Part shown: positions 39,829 to 47,621 of the stretch, piece by piece
Numbering within the stretch: the first letter of the stretch is position 1
Layout: every line of letters starts with the position of its first letter
Source: Candidatus Levyibacteriota bacterium
GTDB lineage: Bacteria; Patescibacteria; Microgenomatia; Levybacterales; UBA12049
Assembly: GCA_029260965.1 (NCBI GenBank)
Contig: JAJDCG010000001.1
Coordinates: forward strand, 310,001-374,000
DNA length: 64,000 bases
Reading direction: 5' to 3'
The notes under the pieces: model-generated
Seen by the model: only the letters and a program-made list of their open reading frames with translations
What the model was told of the DNA's origin: nothing
Databases searched by the model: none
Position numbers and translations under genes: made by a program

Positions 39829-41022
39829 TTAGTTGACATAGTTCACGTGGAGGTAGAGAGTATCCAAATCACCCTCGTCGTGATCAACTCTAACATAGCG
39901 CAGTCTGCAGCCTCCTCCGCCTGTGTAGCTTCCTTGATAGAGGGTTCCTGATTTTACGGCTCTTACCACAGCTGATCCATAGACGTCTATTCCGTTATGG
40001 AATGAATAGATGCCTGATATTGCTGCAAATCCAGTATTTCCATAACCCTGATAGTATTCAATGGTTCCTGATAGTGGCCAGTCCCAGCTGCCTGATGCTG
40101 TCCAGGGATCGTTTGTATAGCTGTTGTGCCCAGTGTCTTTCAGGTGGTTAAATGGATTTTCTGTACCACCCCCACGTAGCACAGTGAAGTGGAGATGGGT
40201 GCCTGTTGAGTTGCATGACGCACCTTGTATTATAGAAGCGATTGCATCACCTTGGTTGACGTGTCCTATTTTTCCTTCAGTGCCTTGTCCAGAGATGACT
40301 CCCTGAACAGCAAGGTATTCTGCTTTTGCCTCTGCAAGAAGAGCCTGATATCTTTCTTCAGATCCTTTGGTTTGCTCGAGGAGGTTTTCTTTGTTTTCCC
40401 GCTCTTTATCCAGTTGAGTATTATATTCTTCTAGTTGTGTTTGTAAGCCCTCTATTTTTGCTTTCTTGTCCTCAAATATATTTTTCTGATTGGCATAGTC
40501 ATTTTTCGCTTGCTGGGCGTTGTACATGAGTTTTTTATCGTGTTCTTGTACTAGTTTGAGATAGGTTGATTTGGTAAAAAGATTATCAACATCACCTGCT
40601 GCTGCCAATATGTGAAGTGGTCCTACGTCACCTGCTTTGTATGTCGCGATAATTCTATTGACAAGTACTTCGCTGATATCATCCAGTGATGCCTCTAGTT
40701 TATCGACGCGTTTAGTTGCAGAGTCTATATCAAGTGTAAGTTCCATAATTTCTGCCTTTGTTGCATCCATGCGTGCTTCGGTAAGCTTGATCTGATTATC
40801 CATCACGCCTATTTGAGAGGAGAGAGAATTTTCCTGTGATTTAAGCTCTGCAATTTTTGATTCGTATTCTGCTATTTTATTGCCAAGCTCTTGAGTGTTA
40901 GAAGAATTAGGTTTTGGGGTAGGGGTGGGTGTTGTTTGTGCATAAACAAATACACTCCCAAAAATTAAAAAAAGTGCAATAGTAAATATGGTTTTGAACA
41001 TTTTTTTTCTTAGGATTTTCAT
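39829..41022 (-). CDS. EnvC-like peptidoglycan hydrolase with a circularly permuted M23 domain
   Basis: 397 residues: signal peptide (about 8-28), a long coiled coil (about 44-240) as in EnvC and PcsB, then an M23 (LytM) metallopeptidase. The pieces of the peptidase are in swapped order. The segment that normally closes the domain, with G-T-H-L-H-F (His276, His278), comes first (about 253-285), and the segment that normally opens it, F-H-N-G-I-D-V (His342, Asp346), comes second, ending with Y-L-H-V (His392) at the C terminus. All zinc and catalytic residues are present, so activity is plausible. It follows ftsX by 16 bases; FtsEX is the known activator of coiled-coil M23 partners at the septum. 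Confidence 0.85.
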   Translation of the reverse strand: MKILRKKMFKTIFTIALFLIFGSVFVYAQTTPTPTPKPNSSNTQELGNKIAEYESKIAELKSQENSLSSQIGVMDNQIKLTEARMDATKAEIMELTLDIDSATKRVDKLEASLDDISEVLVNRIIATYKAGDVGPLHILAAAGDVDNLFTKSTYLKLVQEHDKKLMYNAQQAKNDYANQKNIFEDKKAKIEGLQTQLEEYNTQLDKERENKENLLEQTKGSEERYQALLAEAKAEYLAVQGVISGQGTEGKIGHVNQGDAIASIIQGASCNSTGTHLHFTVLRGGGTENPFNHLKDTGHNSYTNDPWTASGSWDWPLSGTIEYYQGYGNTGFAAISGIYSFHNGIDVYGSAVVRAVKSGTLYQGSYTGGGGCRLRYVRVDHDEGDLDTLYLHVNYVN

Positions 41023-41038
41023 AGGCAGGAAAGTATAT

Positions 41039-41911
41039 CTATTTTACTTTAAGATAGCGACGGACTGCAAGTGAAGAGGCAACAACTCCAAGTGCTGTTG
41101 CGATTATTAGTTCAACAAAAAGGAGAAGTATGAGAAAAACAGGCGATACAGGAAGAATAGAAATTCCTTTCAAAAAACTTTCGAGAAATGGAGTTGCAAG
41201 GAGTAAGCCAACTGACGCTATTGTCCAGCCTATGACTGTGCCTGCTATGCCGTAAAATATACCCTCGAGGACAAATGGAAGTCTTATGTACCAGTCGGTT
41301 GCTGAAAGAAGCTTCATGATTTCGATTTCGTCTTTTTTCTGAGAAACCTTAAAGCCTATGATTATCATCATTATAAATATAGAAACAACCGTCAGTATAA
41401 TAACGATGGTTACGCCAATTACGCGAATTGCATTCGTCCAGTTAGAGAGCGTATCTACAATGTCGCGTTGATAAACAACTTCAGAAATAATGGGTGATCC
41501 TTTTAGTGTTTCAGAAATTTCAGTCAGATCCTCGATTTCGTAAGTTGATATTTCCAGAGATGCAGGCAGTATGTCCTCTGTGACCAGATCCAAGAGGAGG
41601 CGATCATCTTTATTTTGCTCTTCATATATTTGTAGAGCCTGGGACTTGGTTACAAATCTGGTTCTTGATACTTTGCCTGTTTGTTTTAGATTTTCCTCGA
41701 GCTTGGCAATTTCTTCAGGTTTTGCTTCGTCTTTAAAAAATGCAGTTGCTTGAGGTTTTGACTCAAAATGCTTGATGATGGCGGATGATCCAAAAATCAA
41801 AAAAGTAAAAACCGAAACAGTCAAAAATGTAAGCACCATGATGGTTACAGCAGCAAGTGCTTGATGCGGGGTGCGTCTGATGTGTTTCCAGCTTTCCCTA
41901 GCGTGTTTCAT
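41039..41911 (-). CDS. ftsX: Cell-division permease-like protein FtsX
   Basis: 290 residues with four membrane helices (about 20-42, 165-190, 215-240, 260-282) and a large extracytoplasmic loop between the first two, the FtsX layout. The loop contains A-T-A-F-F-K-D-E-A and L-E-I-S. It passes the FtsE ATPase cycle to a peptidoglycan hydrolase outside. It overlaps ftsE by 4 bases and is followed directly by the coiled-coil M23 gene, the expected partner. Confidence 0.94.
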   Translation of the reverse strand: MKHARESWKHIRRTPHQALAAVTIMVLTFLTVSVFTFLIFGSSAIIKHFESKPQATAFFKDEAKPEEIAKLEENLKQTGKVSRTRFVTKSQALQIYEEQNKDDRLLLDLVTEDILPASLEISTYEIEDLTEISETLKGSPIISEVVYQRDIVDTLSNWTNAIRVIGVTIVIILTVVSIFIMMIIIGFKVSQKKDEIEIMKLLSATDWYIRLPFVLEGIFYGIAGTVIGWTIASVGLLLATPFLESFLKGISILPVSPVFLILLLFVELIIATALGVVASSLAVRRYLKVK

Positions 41912-42642
41912 TTTTCCTCCTCCTTTTTATCAGGTTCTTTTTTGTCTTCATGTTTATCTTGTTCTTTTGTTTCTTTACTTTTTTTATTATCGTTTATGAG
42001 TTTGCCTTTCTCAAGTACTAGAACACGCTTGAGGAGATTGTTTATTATGTCTGTGTTGTGAGTTGCCATGAGAATGGTCGTTCCTGATTTATTGATGTCT
42101 TGAAGTAGTTTCACAATTTCCCATGACGTAGTAGTGTCCAGATTTCCTGTTGGTTCATCCGCAAGCAGAATCTCAGGTGAGAAAACAAGCGCTCTTGCTA
42201 TTGCAGCTCGCTGAAGCTCTCCACCTGAGAGCTGGATAGGAAACTTGTCCCTGTGCTCTGCGATTCCGACTTGTTCCAGTATCGCATCTACTTTTTGGGT
42301 TGTTTCACTTTCTGCTACGCCTGCAACTTCAAGAGGGAGTAATATGTTTTCGAAAATTGTGCGGTCACGGAGAAGTTTTAGATCCTGGAAAACAACACCT
42401 ATACTTTTTCTTAGGTTTGGGATATGCCTGTCTGTTAATTTTCCGATATTCCAGGCGCCAATATGGATTTCTCCTGAGGTTGGTTTCATTTCTCGTGTGA
42501 TGAGACGAAAAAGAGTAGTTTTGCCAGAACCTGACGGCCCCACGAGAAAGACAAACTCACCCTTGTCGATTGAAAACGTTACTTCAGATAGGGCAGTTGT
42601 ACCAGTTGGAAATTCTTTGGTGACATTATCAAGTCGTATCAT
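41908..42642 (-). CDS. ftsE: Cell-division ATPase FtsE
   Basis: ABC ATPase, 244 residues. Walker A is G-P-S-G-S-G-K-T (about 35-42), the signature is L-S-G-G-E-L-Q-R near 138-145, and Walker B with the catalytic Glu is L-L-A-D-E-P-T-G-N-L-D near 158-168. After the usual end near residue 215 there is a 28-residue Lys/Glu/Asp tail, likely disordered and cytoplasmic. It overlaps the preceding gene by 4 bases and ftsX by 4. Confidence 0.96.
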   Translation of the reverse strand: MIRLDNVTKEFPTGTTALSEVTFSIDKGEFVFLVGPSGSGKTTLFRLITREMKPTSGEIHIGAWNIGKLTDRHIPNLRKSIGVVFQDLKLLRDRTIFENILLPLEVAGVAESETTQKVDAILEQVGIAEHRDKFPIQLSGGELQRAAIARALVFSPEILLADEPTGNLDTTTSWEIVKLLQDINKSGTTILMATHNTDIINNLLKRVLVLEKGKLINDNKKSKETKEQDKHEDKKEPDKKEEEK

Positions 42643-43118
42643 TCTAGCACTTCAATTCGTCCAACATCCATAAGCCATCCCGCTGTTTGAGCAGCCTGTG
42701 TCTGGCCCCAGACTTTTATTTTCTTTCCTACTACCTTTGAAAGATCAACTGTTGATGATGTCATATAGACGTTTTGTGACTCTCCGCCCGACCTGACCAG
42801 ATGATATGCTCCTTCTCCCTCGATGCCTCCTTCATTCACTACGCCCTCTGCCGTATCTGAAAAAGTGTCAGTATCGTCAGATCCTATGATGTCGCCTTTT
42901 TGGGGGTTGTTTGCGCTGGGTAGTGCGGCAATAGGTTTGTTGCCAGGAGTTGTAGAATATTTGGCGAGTGCAAATCCCGTGCCTACTCCAAGACCAATTA
43001 CGACTATAAATAGAATTGCCAATTTTTTCATGTTTTTGCTTGATGTGTCATCTTTGAAGCTATGCATGACTTCTTCACTTTTTGGTGTCTCTGAAGTAGT
43101 TTTTTCTTCTTTTTCCAT
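42639..43118 (-). CDS. Single-pass membrane protein upstream of ftsEX
   Basis: 159 residues from the ATG at 43118; a longer reading to 43244 would cross the divergent tsaC promoter and start. A charged cytoplasmic N terminus (about 1-30) is followed by one helix (about 32-50, I-L-F-I-V-V-I-G-L-G-V-G). Then come a flexible Ser/Asp stretch and a C-terminal beta domain (about 100-159, with V-V-G-K-K-I-K-V-W-G-Q-T) that looks like a small OB-type fold. Being first in the ftsEX transcript suggests a division or envelope role. Family unknown. Confidence 0.7.
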   Translation of the reverse strand: MEKEEKTTSETPKSEEVMHSFKDDTSSKNMKKLAILFIVVIGLGVGTGFALAKYSTTPGNKPIAALPSANNPQKGDIIGSDDTDTFSDTAEGVVNEGGIEGEGAYHLVRSGGESQNVYMTSSTVDLSKVVGKKIKVWGQTQAAQTAGWLMDVGRIEVLE

Positions 43119-43171
43119 ATAGTAAAGTACAGTAAGTATTGCACATTTTATATGGTTTGGCAACACTCTGT

Positions 43172-43177
43172 TATAAT
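43172..43177 (+). promoter_or_regulatory. -10 box of tsaC
   Basis: TATAAT on the plus strand, 11 bases before the ATG at 43189. No clear -35 or Shine-Dalgarno sequence. Confidence 0.5.
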
Positions 43178-43188
43178 CCAGATTATAC

Positions 43189-43770
43189 ATGAAAAAAGAC
43201 GTTGAAATAGCAGTTAAAACCCTCAATAAAGGAGGAGTAATCATCTTTCCGACAGATACAGCCTATGGCATAGGGTGTCGAATAGATAATTATGAAGCGG
43301 TTCGAAGATTGTTCAAAATCCGTAAAAGAGCGGAGAATAAGGCTGTGCCTGTCCTCGTTTCGAGTGTCGAAATGGCGCAAAAGTATCTGATGCCGATATC
43401 AAATGAGATTAAAGAAAAACTTATCTACAAATACTGGCCAGGTGCCTGCACAATAATACTTGACCGTAATAAGACCTATGTACCTGATTTGGTAAGCGGA
43501 GGTGGGAGTACCTTGGGGGTGAGGATGCCAGATAATGATGTGATAATCAATATTATTGAAAATGTTGGCGTGCCAATTCTTGCTCCTTCCGCAAATTTTT
43601 CAGGAGAAAAGACACCTTTTACTTTTGGAGAATTGGATCCTGAACTGGTAAAATTGGTTGATTATGTGATTTCGGGAGAGTGTAGCCTCAGGGAGGCCTC
43701 GACCGTAATTGACTGCAGTCTTTGGCCTTGGAAGATATTAAGACAAGGAGGCATCAAGCTCAGTCTTTAA
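43189..43770 (+). CDS. tsaC: L-threonylcarbamoyladenylate synthase (TsaC/YrdC/Sua5 family)
   Basis: Makes threonylcarbamoyl-AMP from Thr, bicarbonate and ATP, the donor for t6A at tRNA position 37. The 193 residues have the YrdC fold: G-G-V-I-I-F-P-T-D-T-A-Y-G-I-G near 15-29, K-I-R-K-R near 44-48, W-P-G-A-C-T near 84-89 and P-S-A-N-F-S-G near 131-137. The C-terminal Sua5 extension is absent, so it is the short TsaC form. tsaB follows after 21 bases. Confidence 0.95.
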   Translation: MKKDVEIAVKTLNKGGVIIFPTDTAYGIGCRIDNYEAVRRLFKIRKRAENKAVPVLVSSVEMAQKYLMPISNEIKEKLIYKYWPGACTIILDRNKTYVPDLVSGGGSTLGVRMPDNDVIINIIENVGVPILAPSANFSGEKTPFTFGELDPELVKLVDYVISGECSLREASTVIDCSLWPWKILRQGGIKLSL

Positions 43771-43779
43771 TATTAAGAA

Positions 43780-43785
43780 TAAAAT
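43780..43785 (+). promoter_or_regulatory. Leaderless-type promoter of tsaB
   Basis: TAAAAT on the plus strand, ending 6 bases before the ATG at 43792. Confidence 0.45.
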
Positions 43786-43791
43786 ATCAGT

Positions 43792-44100
43792 ATGAATATT
43801 CTAAAAATTGACACTTCAAGCAATAGTGAGGTTATCGTGGGTTTGAAAATAGGAGATAAAGAGTTTATAAAAAAAAAGCCTCTAGATTATAGAAAGGCAC
43901 AGGCAGTTCTTCCGATGGTTGAGAGCATCCTGAAACAGCATAAAATTGAATTAAAAAATCTCGATGGAATTGAGGTTAAAAAGGGTCCAGGGTCTTTTAC
44001 GGGACTAAGAGTTGGGGTGGCTGTAGCAAATGCTTTAGGATATTTATTGGACATTCCGGTGAATGAAAAAAAGATAATCATAGAGCCATCATATAAATGA
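43792..44100 (+). CDS. tsaB: TsaB, N-terminal half only
   Basis: Partner of TsaD in t6A transfer. Only 102 residues against about 220-230 in typical TsaB. The first lobe of the ASKHA fold is complete: L-K-I-D-T-S-S near 4-10 and the signature G-P-G-S-F-T-G-L-R-V-G near 65-75. The second lobe is absent, and no leftover coding sequence follows before the next promoter. Since the N-terminal lobe carries most of the known TsaD-contacting surface, a trimmed but working subunit is plausible. Gene decay is the alternative. Confidence 0.82.
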   Translation: MNILKIDTSSNSEVIVGLKIGDKEFIKKKPLDYRKAQAVLPMVESILKQHKIELKNLDGIEVKKGPGSFTGLRVGVAVANALGYLLDIPVNEKKIIIEPSYK

Positions 44101-44140
44101 TTTATGACGGTTTGGTTATGGGTATTTGTTATAAATAATT

Positions 44141-44149
44141 TGTTATACT
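44141..44149 (+). promoter_or_regulatory. Leaderless-type promoter of the CAP-domain gene
   Basis: TGT-TATACT on the plus strand, an extended -10 that ends exactly 6 bases before the ATG at 44156. Confidence 0.65.
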
Positions 44150-44155
44150 ATTTTT

Positions 44156-45064
44156 ATGATTAAATTTTTGAAGCATTATTTTGTTCCACACAGCTCCAAT
44201 GATCATCGTGCCCGAATTCTACATCCTAGTTTTCTTTCATTTTTCATTGTAGTTTTGCTAAGCTTGCTTATTGTTGCTCCCCATATCAAGCAGGCTTATC
44301 CAGCGGTTTTAGGTGTATCAACGAATATCTCTATTAACGAGCTGGTTGATTATACAAATCAAAAGAGGTCTGAGAATGGACTACCTTCACTTAGTCTCAG
44401 TAGCCAGCTTTCATCTGCTGCGTCAGGCAAAGCTATGGATATGTTCACCAACAATTATTGGGCTCATGTATCACCGAGTGGAACTACTCCATGGTTCTTT
44501 ATAAGAAACGCAGGTTATAATTATGTTTACGCTGGAGAAAATCTCGCACGAGGATTTGACAATGCATCAGACATAGTTAATGCATGGATGGCAAGTCCAT
44601 CTCATCGAGAAAATATCTTGTCAGGTAATTATAGTGAGGTGGGTTTTGCAGTTCAGGATGGTAGTCTGACGGGATCAGATACTATTTTGGTAGTTCAGAT
44701 GTTCGGTTCTCAAAACAGTACCAATGTTGCACAGGGGGGCGTGTCAGATGATGTCCAAGCCTCAGTTGTTGAGACGGAAATAACTCCTGTCCCAACTGGT
44801 GTGCCAGTTGCAAGTGCTCCAGAATCTACGAATGCTCAAGGAGTGGCAGCCCTGACAAGTCAACCATTAGTAGATAGTAGCTTAGCCACTCGTAATATCT
44901 CACTATTTATAATGATGCTTTTGATTGTTGTATTGGCGGTTGAGCTAGTTGTTATTGATAGAAAAAAGATAGAGAGAATAGTTTCGCATAATTTGGATCA
45001 TATAATATTCCTGGTAATTATTGTGATAGCTGCTATAATAATCGGTGGAGGGTCTGTACTGTAA
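44156..45064 (+). CDS. Extracytoplasmic CAP/SCP-domain protein (YkwD-like)
   Basis: 302 residues: a basic N terminus, a membrane anchor or signal (about 27-45), a CAP domain (about 60-190) and two C-terminal hydrophobic helices (about 245-265 and 280-300). CAP marks: L-V-D-Y-T-N-Q-K-R, then Y-W-A-H-V-S-P-S-G, A-G-E-N-L-A-R-G and W-M-A-S-P-S-H-R-E-N-I, which supply the conserved His and Glu residues. The C-terminal pair of helices anchors it back in the membrane. Bacterial CAP proteins act at the surface, with unclear substrates. Its stop overlaps the next ATG. Confidence 0.88.
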   Translation: MIKFLKHYFVPHSSNDHRARILHPSFLSFFIVVLLSLLIVAPHIKQAYPAVLGVSTNISINELVDYTNQKRSENGLPSLSLSSQLSSAASGKAMDMFTNNYWAHVSPSGTTPWFFIRNAGYNYVYAGENLARGFDNASDIVNAWMASPSHRENILSGNYSEVGFAVQDGSLTGSDTILVVQMFGSQNSTNVAQGGVSDDVQASVVETEITPVPTGVPVASAPESTNAQGVAALTSQPLVDSSLATRNISLFIMMLLIVVLAVELVVIDRKKIERIVSHNLDHIIFLVIIVIAAIIIGGGSVL

Positions 45065-45315
45065 TGTCAAGCATAAAGGAACACAGAGCATATTATATTT
45101 TTTTTACCTTAATACAGATTCTTGGTTTGGTTATTCTCTTGACAGCGCCTAATCAGAAAATACAACTGACTGCAATACTTCTTATGGCTTTTTCATATTT
45201 TGTATTTGCTATAGCACATCATATGATGAATCATGACTTAACAGCTAAAATTGTTGTAGAATATGCATTGTTCGCAAGTATCGGATTGGCAGTCGTGATG
45301 CTGTTACTTAGATAA
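45064..45315 (+). CDS. Small three-helix membrane protein
   Basis: 83 residues with three hydrophobic helices (about 10-28, 33-52, 62-81) and very short loops; no motif that I recognise. A His-His-Met-Met-Asn-His stretch in the second loop (about 52-58) is the only polar cluster. It overlaps the stop of the CAP-domain gene by one base, so the two are translated together. Function unknown. Confidence 0.65.
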   Translation: MSSIKEHRAYYIFFTLIQILGLVILLTAPNQKIQLTAILLMAFSYFVFAIAHHMMNHDLTAKIVVEYALFASIGLAVVMLLLR

Positions 45316-45321
45316 ATTATT

Positions 45322-46062
45322 ATGAAAGGAGTTATATTAGCAGGAGGGTTGGCAACAAGACTGAGGCCTCTGACGCTTGTTACAAATAAGCATTTGCTTC
45401 CAATTTATAATAAGCCGATGATTTATTATCCGCTTGAAGCGATGGTAAAAGCAGGCATAAAAGAAGTGCTTGTTACATCATCGCCTGATCATGCTGGACA
45501 TTTTGCCAATCTGTTGGGATCTGGAGAAGATTTTGGTCTTAAGCTCTACTATGCAGTGCAGGAGAATCCCAAAGGGGGCATTTCTGATGCGATAATTCTG
45601 GCTGATGAATTTGCAAAAGATGAAAAAATATTGGTACTGTTGGGAGACAATATATTTGGTTTTGATTTAAGAGAATCAGTTGAAATGTTTGAAAAGAGAG
45701 AGAAGGGAGCAATGACTTTTGGAATCGAGATGCCAACAGAGTCAAAGCAATACGGTGTAATTGAGAAAGATTTAGATGATAATGTGATATCAATTGAAGA
45801 AAAGCCTGAAAACCCTAAATCAAATATAGCTCAAACCGGAATTTATATGTACGACAACAGGGTTTTTAGTTTTATAAAAGACCTATCTCCATCCCAGAGA
45901 GGTGAGCTGGAGGTAACAGATCTTAATAATTTTTACGTCAAAGAAGGGACTATGAAATGCGAGATGATAGATTGGTGGATTGATGCAGGAACATCATTTG
46001 ACGAGCTTCTCCGTGCTAATAAAATGGTTGCAGAAAAAGTAAAATCAGGAGAACTTCAATAA
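45322..46062 (+). CDS. rmlA: Glucose-1-phosphate thymidylyltransferase
   Basis: Makes dTDP-glucose from dTTP and glucose-1-phosphate, the entry to dTDP-sugars. The 246 residues match the short RmlA form lacking the C-terminal helical extension of the 290-residue enzyme. The nucleotide loop reads G-G-L-A-T-R-L-R-P-L-T instead of the usual G-G-S-G-T-R-L-x-P-L-T. L-L-G-D-N-I-F near 105-111, E-E-K-P near 153-156 and W-I-D-A-G-T near 220-225 are conserved. rmlB starts one base after its stop. Confidence 0.92.
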   Translation: MKGVILAGGLATRLRPLTLVTNKHLLPIYNKPMIYYPLEAMVKAGIKEVLVTSSPDHAGHFANLLGSGEDFGLKLYYAVQENPKGGISDAIILADEFAKDEKILVLLGDNIFGFDLRESVEMFEKREKGAMTFGIEMPTESKQYGVIEKDLDDNVISIEEKPENPKSNIAQTGIYMYDNRVFSFIKDLSPSQRGELEVTDLNNFYVKEGTMKCEMIDWWIDAGTSFDELLRANKMVAEKVKSGELQ

Positions 46063-46063
46063 T

Positions 46064-47077
46064 ATGAAACTTCTTGTTACCGGTGGGGCGGGTTTTATTG
46101 GCTCCAATTTTATTCTTTATTGGATGAAGGAACATCCTCAAGATGTGATTGTTAATTTTGACAAACTTACTTATGCTGGGAATCTAGAAAATCTCAAAGA
46201 AGTCGAAAAAAATCCAAATTACAGTTTTATTCATGGAGATGTTTGTGATCCCGAGGCAGTTGATGGTGCAATGCGGGGAGTAGATATTGTAGTTCATTTT
46301 GCAGCCGAGACACATGTTGATAGGTCGATCACTGGCCCTGCAGTATTTGTAATGACAAACGTTGTGGGAACGCAGGTGCTTTTGGATGCAGCAGTGAAAA
46401 ATGCTGTCAAAAGGTTCCATCATGTTTCAACTGATGAAGTTTTTGGATCACTTGATCTAGATGATACGAATAAATTTAGTGAACGAACAAATTATAACCC
46501 CAGAAGTCCATATTCGGCAAGCAAAGCTGGATCCGATCATTTGGTTAGATCTTATTTTATTACTTATGGTTTGCCCATTACCATTACAAATTGTTCTAAT
46601 AATTTTGGACCATATATGTTTCCTGAGAAATTGATTCCTCTTGCGATTACAAATGTATTGGAAAATAAGAAAATTCCTATTTATGGTGATGGGTTATATG
46701 TCAGGGATTGGTTATATGTTGAAGATCATGCGCGAGCAATTGATGTTGTTTTGAATAAGGGAAAAATAGGTGAAACATATCTTGTTGGTGGAATGACAGA
46801 TCTTATCCCAAATATTGAAATTGCCAAGAGAATACTTAAAATTTTAGGAAAAGATGAAAGCTATATAGAGTTTGTCAAAGACCGCCCAGGGCATGATAGA
46901 AAGTATGATGTTGATTGGTCAAAAATAAAAAAGGAGCTTGGGTGGAAACCACAACATAGCTTTGATGAATATTTAGAAAAAACTATTCAGTGGTATAAGA
47001 GTCACGAAGAATGGTGGAAGAGAGTAAAGTCAGGTAAATATGAAGAGTATTACAAAAACCAATACGAATCTAAATAA
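46064..47077 (+). CDS. rmlB: dTDP-glucose 4,6-dehydratase
   Basis: Extended short-chain dehydrogenase that makes dTDP-4-keto-6-deoxyglucose. 337 residues. The NAD loop is G-G-A-G-F-I-G near 7-13, H-F-A-A-E-T-H-V-D-R-S-I near 82-93 is the RmlB hallmark, T-D-E-V-F/Y-G is near 124-129, and the catalytic Y-S-A-S-K is near 149-153. It is full length and in line with rmlA before it. Confidence 0.95.
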   Translation: MKLLVTGGAGFIGSNFILYWMKEHPQDVIVNFDKLTYAGNLENLKEVEKNPNYSFIHGDVCDPEAVDGAMRGVDIVVHFAAETHVDRSITGPAVFVMTNVVGTQVLLDAAVKNAVKRFHHVSTDEVFGSLDLDDTNKFSERTNYNPRSPYSASKAGSDHLVRSYFITYGLPITITNCSNNFGPYMFPEKLIPLAITNVLENKKIPIYGDGLYVRDWLYVEDHARAIDVVLNKGKIGETYLVGGMTDLIPNIEIAKRILKILGKDESYIEFVKDRPGHDRKYDVDWSKIKKELGWKPQHSFDEYLEKTIQWYKSHEEWWKRVKSGKYEEYYKNQYESK

Positions 47078-47081
47078 CTTC

Positions 47082-47618
47082 ATGTCAAAATCAAGAATCA
47101 TTTCAAAAGATATAGTTTTTCAGTCGAAAACATTTAGGATTGAGAAAACTAAATATAATAGAGAAGGAAAAATATTTATCAAGGATATTATCATTAGAAG
47201 TCCACACGTTATAATAATTCCTTTGACAGATAATAATGAAATATATCTTGCTTCAGAATTCAGAGATATCTATCAAGAGGAAAAACTAGAGTTGATCGCT
47301 GGATATATGGAAGATGATGAGGACCCACTAGATGCTGCAAAAAGAGAACTAAAAGAGGAGGGTGGGCTTACAGCAGGTAAGTGGACTTTGCTTGGAACAA
47401 AACACACATCTGCAAATATGGATAGTAAGGTTCATATTTTCCTCGCAGAGGAAATAAAAGAGGGCGGTCAGACACTTGATGAAGATGAGCAGATAAGCTT
47501 GACTAAAGTACCCCTAGGTGTTGCAGTGGATAAGGTAGTAAATGGAGAAATAGATATATTTTCTTATATTGCGACAATACTTCTTTTTGATAAGTTGAAA
47601 AAAGAAGATAGAGTTTGA
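47082..47618 (+). CDS. Nudix hydrolase, ADP-ribose pyrophosphatase-like
   Basis: 178 residues from the ATG at 47082; an ATG at 47040 lies inside rmlB and is not preferred. The Nudix box is complete: G-Y-M-E-D-D-E-D-P-L-D-A-A-K then R-E-L-K-E-E-G-G-L (about 79-101). The sequence around it (L-A-S-E-F-R-D before the box, F-L-A-E-E after it) resembles ADP-sugar diphosphatases. It is placed between rmlB and rmlD, where rmlC would be expected, and may clean up nucleotide-sugar by-products. Confidence 0.88.
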   Translation: MSKSRIISKDIVFQSKTFRIEKTKYNREGKIFIKDIIIRSPHVIIIPLTDNNEIYLASEFRDIYQEEKLELIAGYMEDDEDPLDAAKRELKEEGGLTAGKWTLLGTKHTSANMDSKVHIFLAEEIKEGGQTLDEDEQISLTKVPLGVAVDKVVNGEIDIFSYIATILLFDKLKKEDRV

Positions 47619-47621
47619 TCT

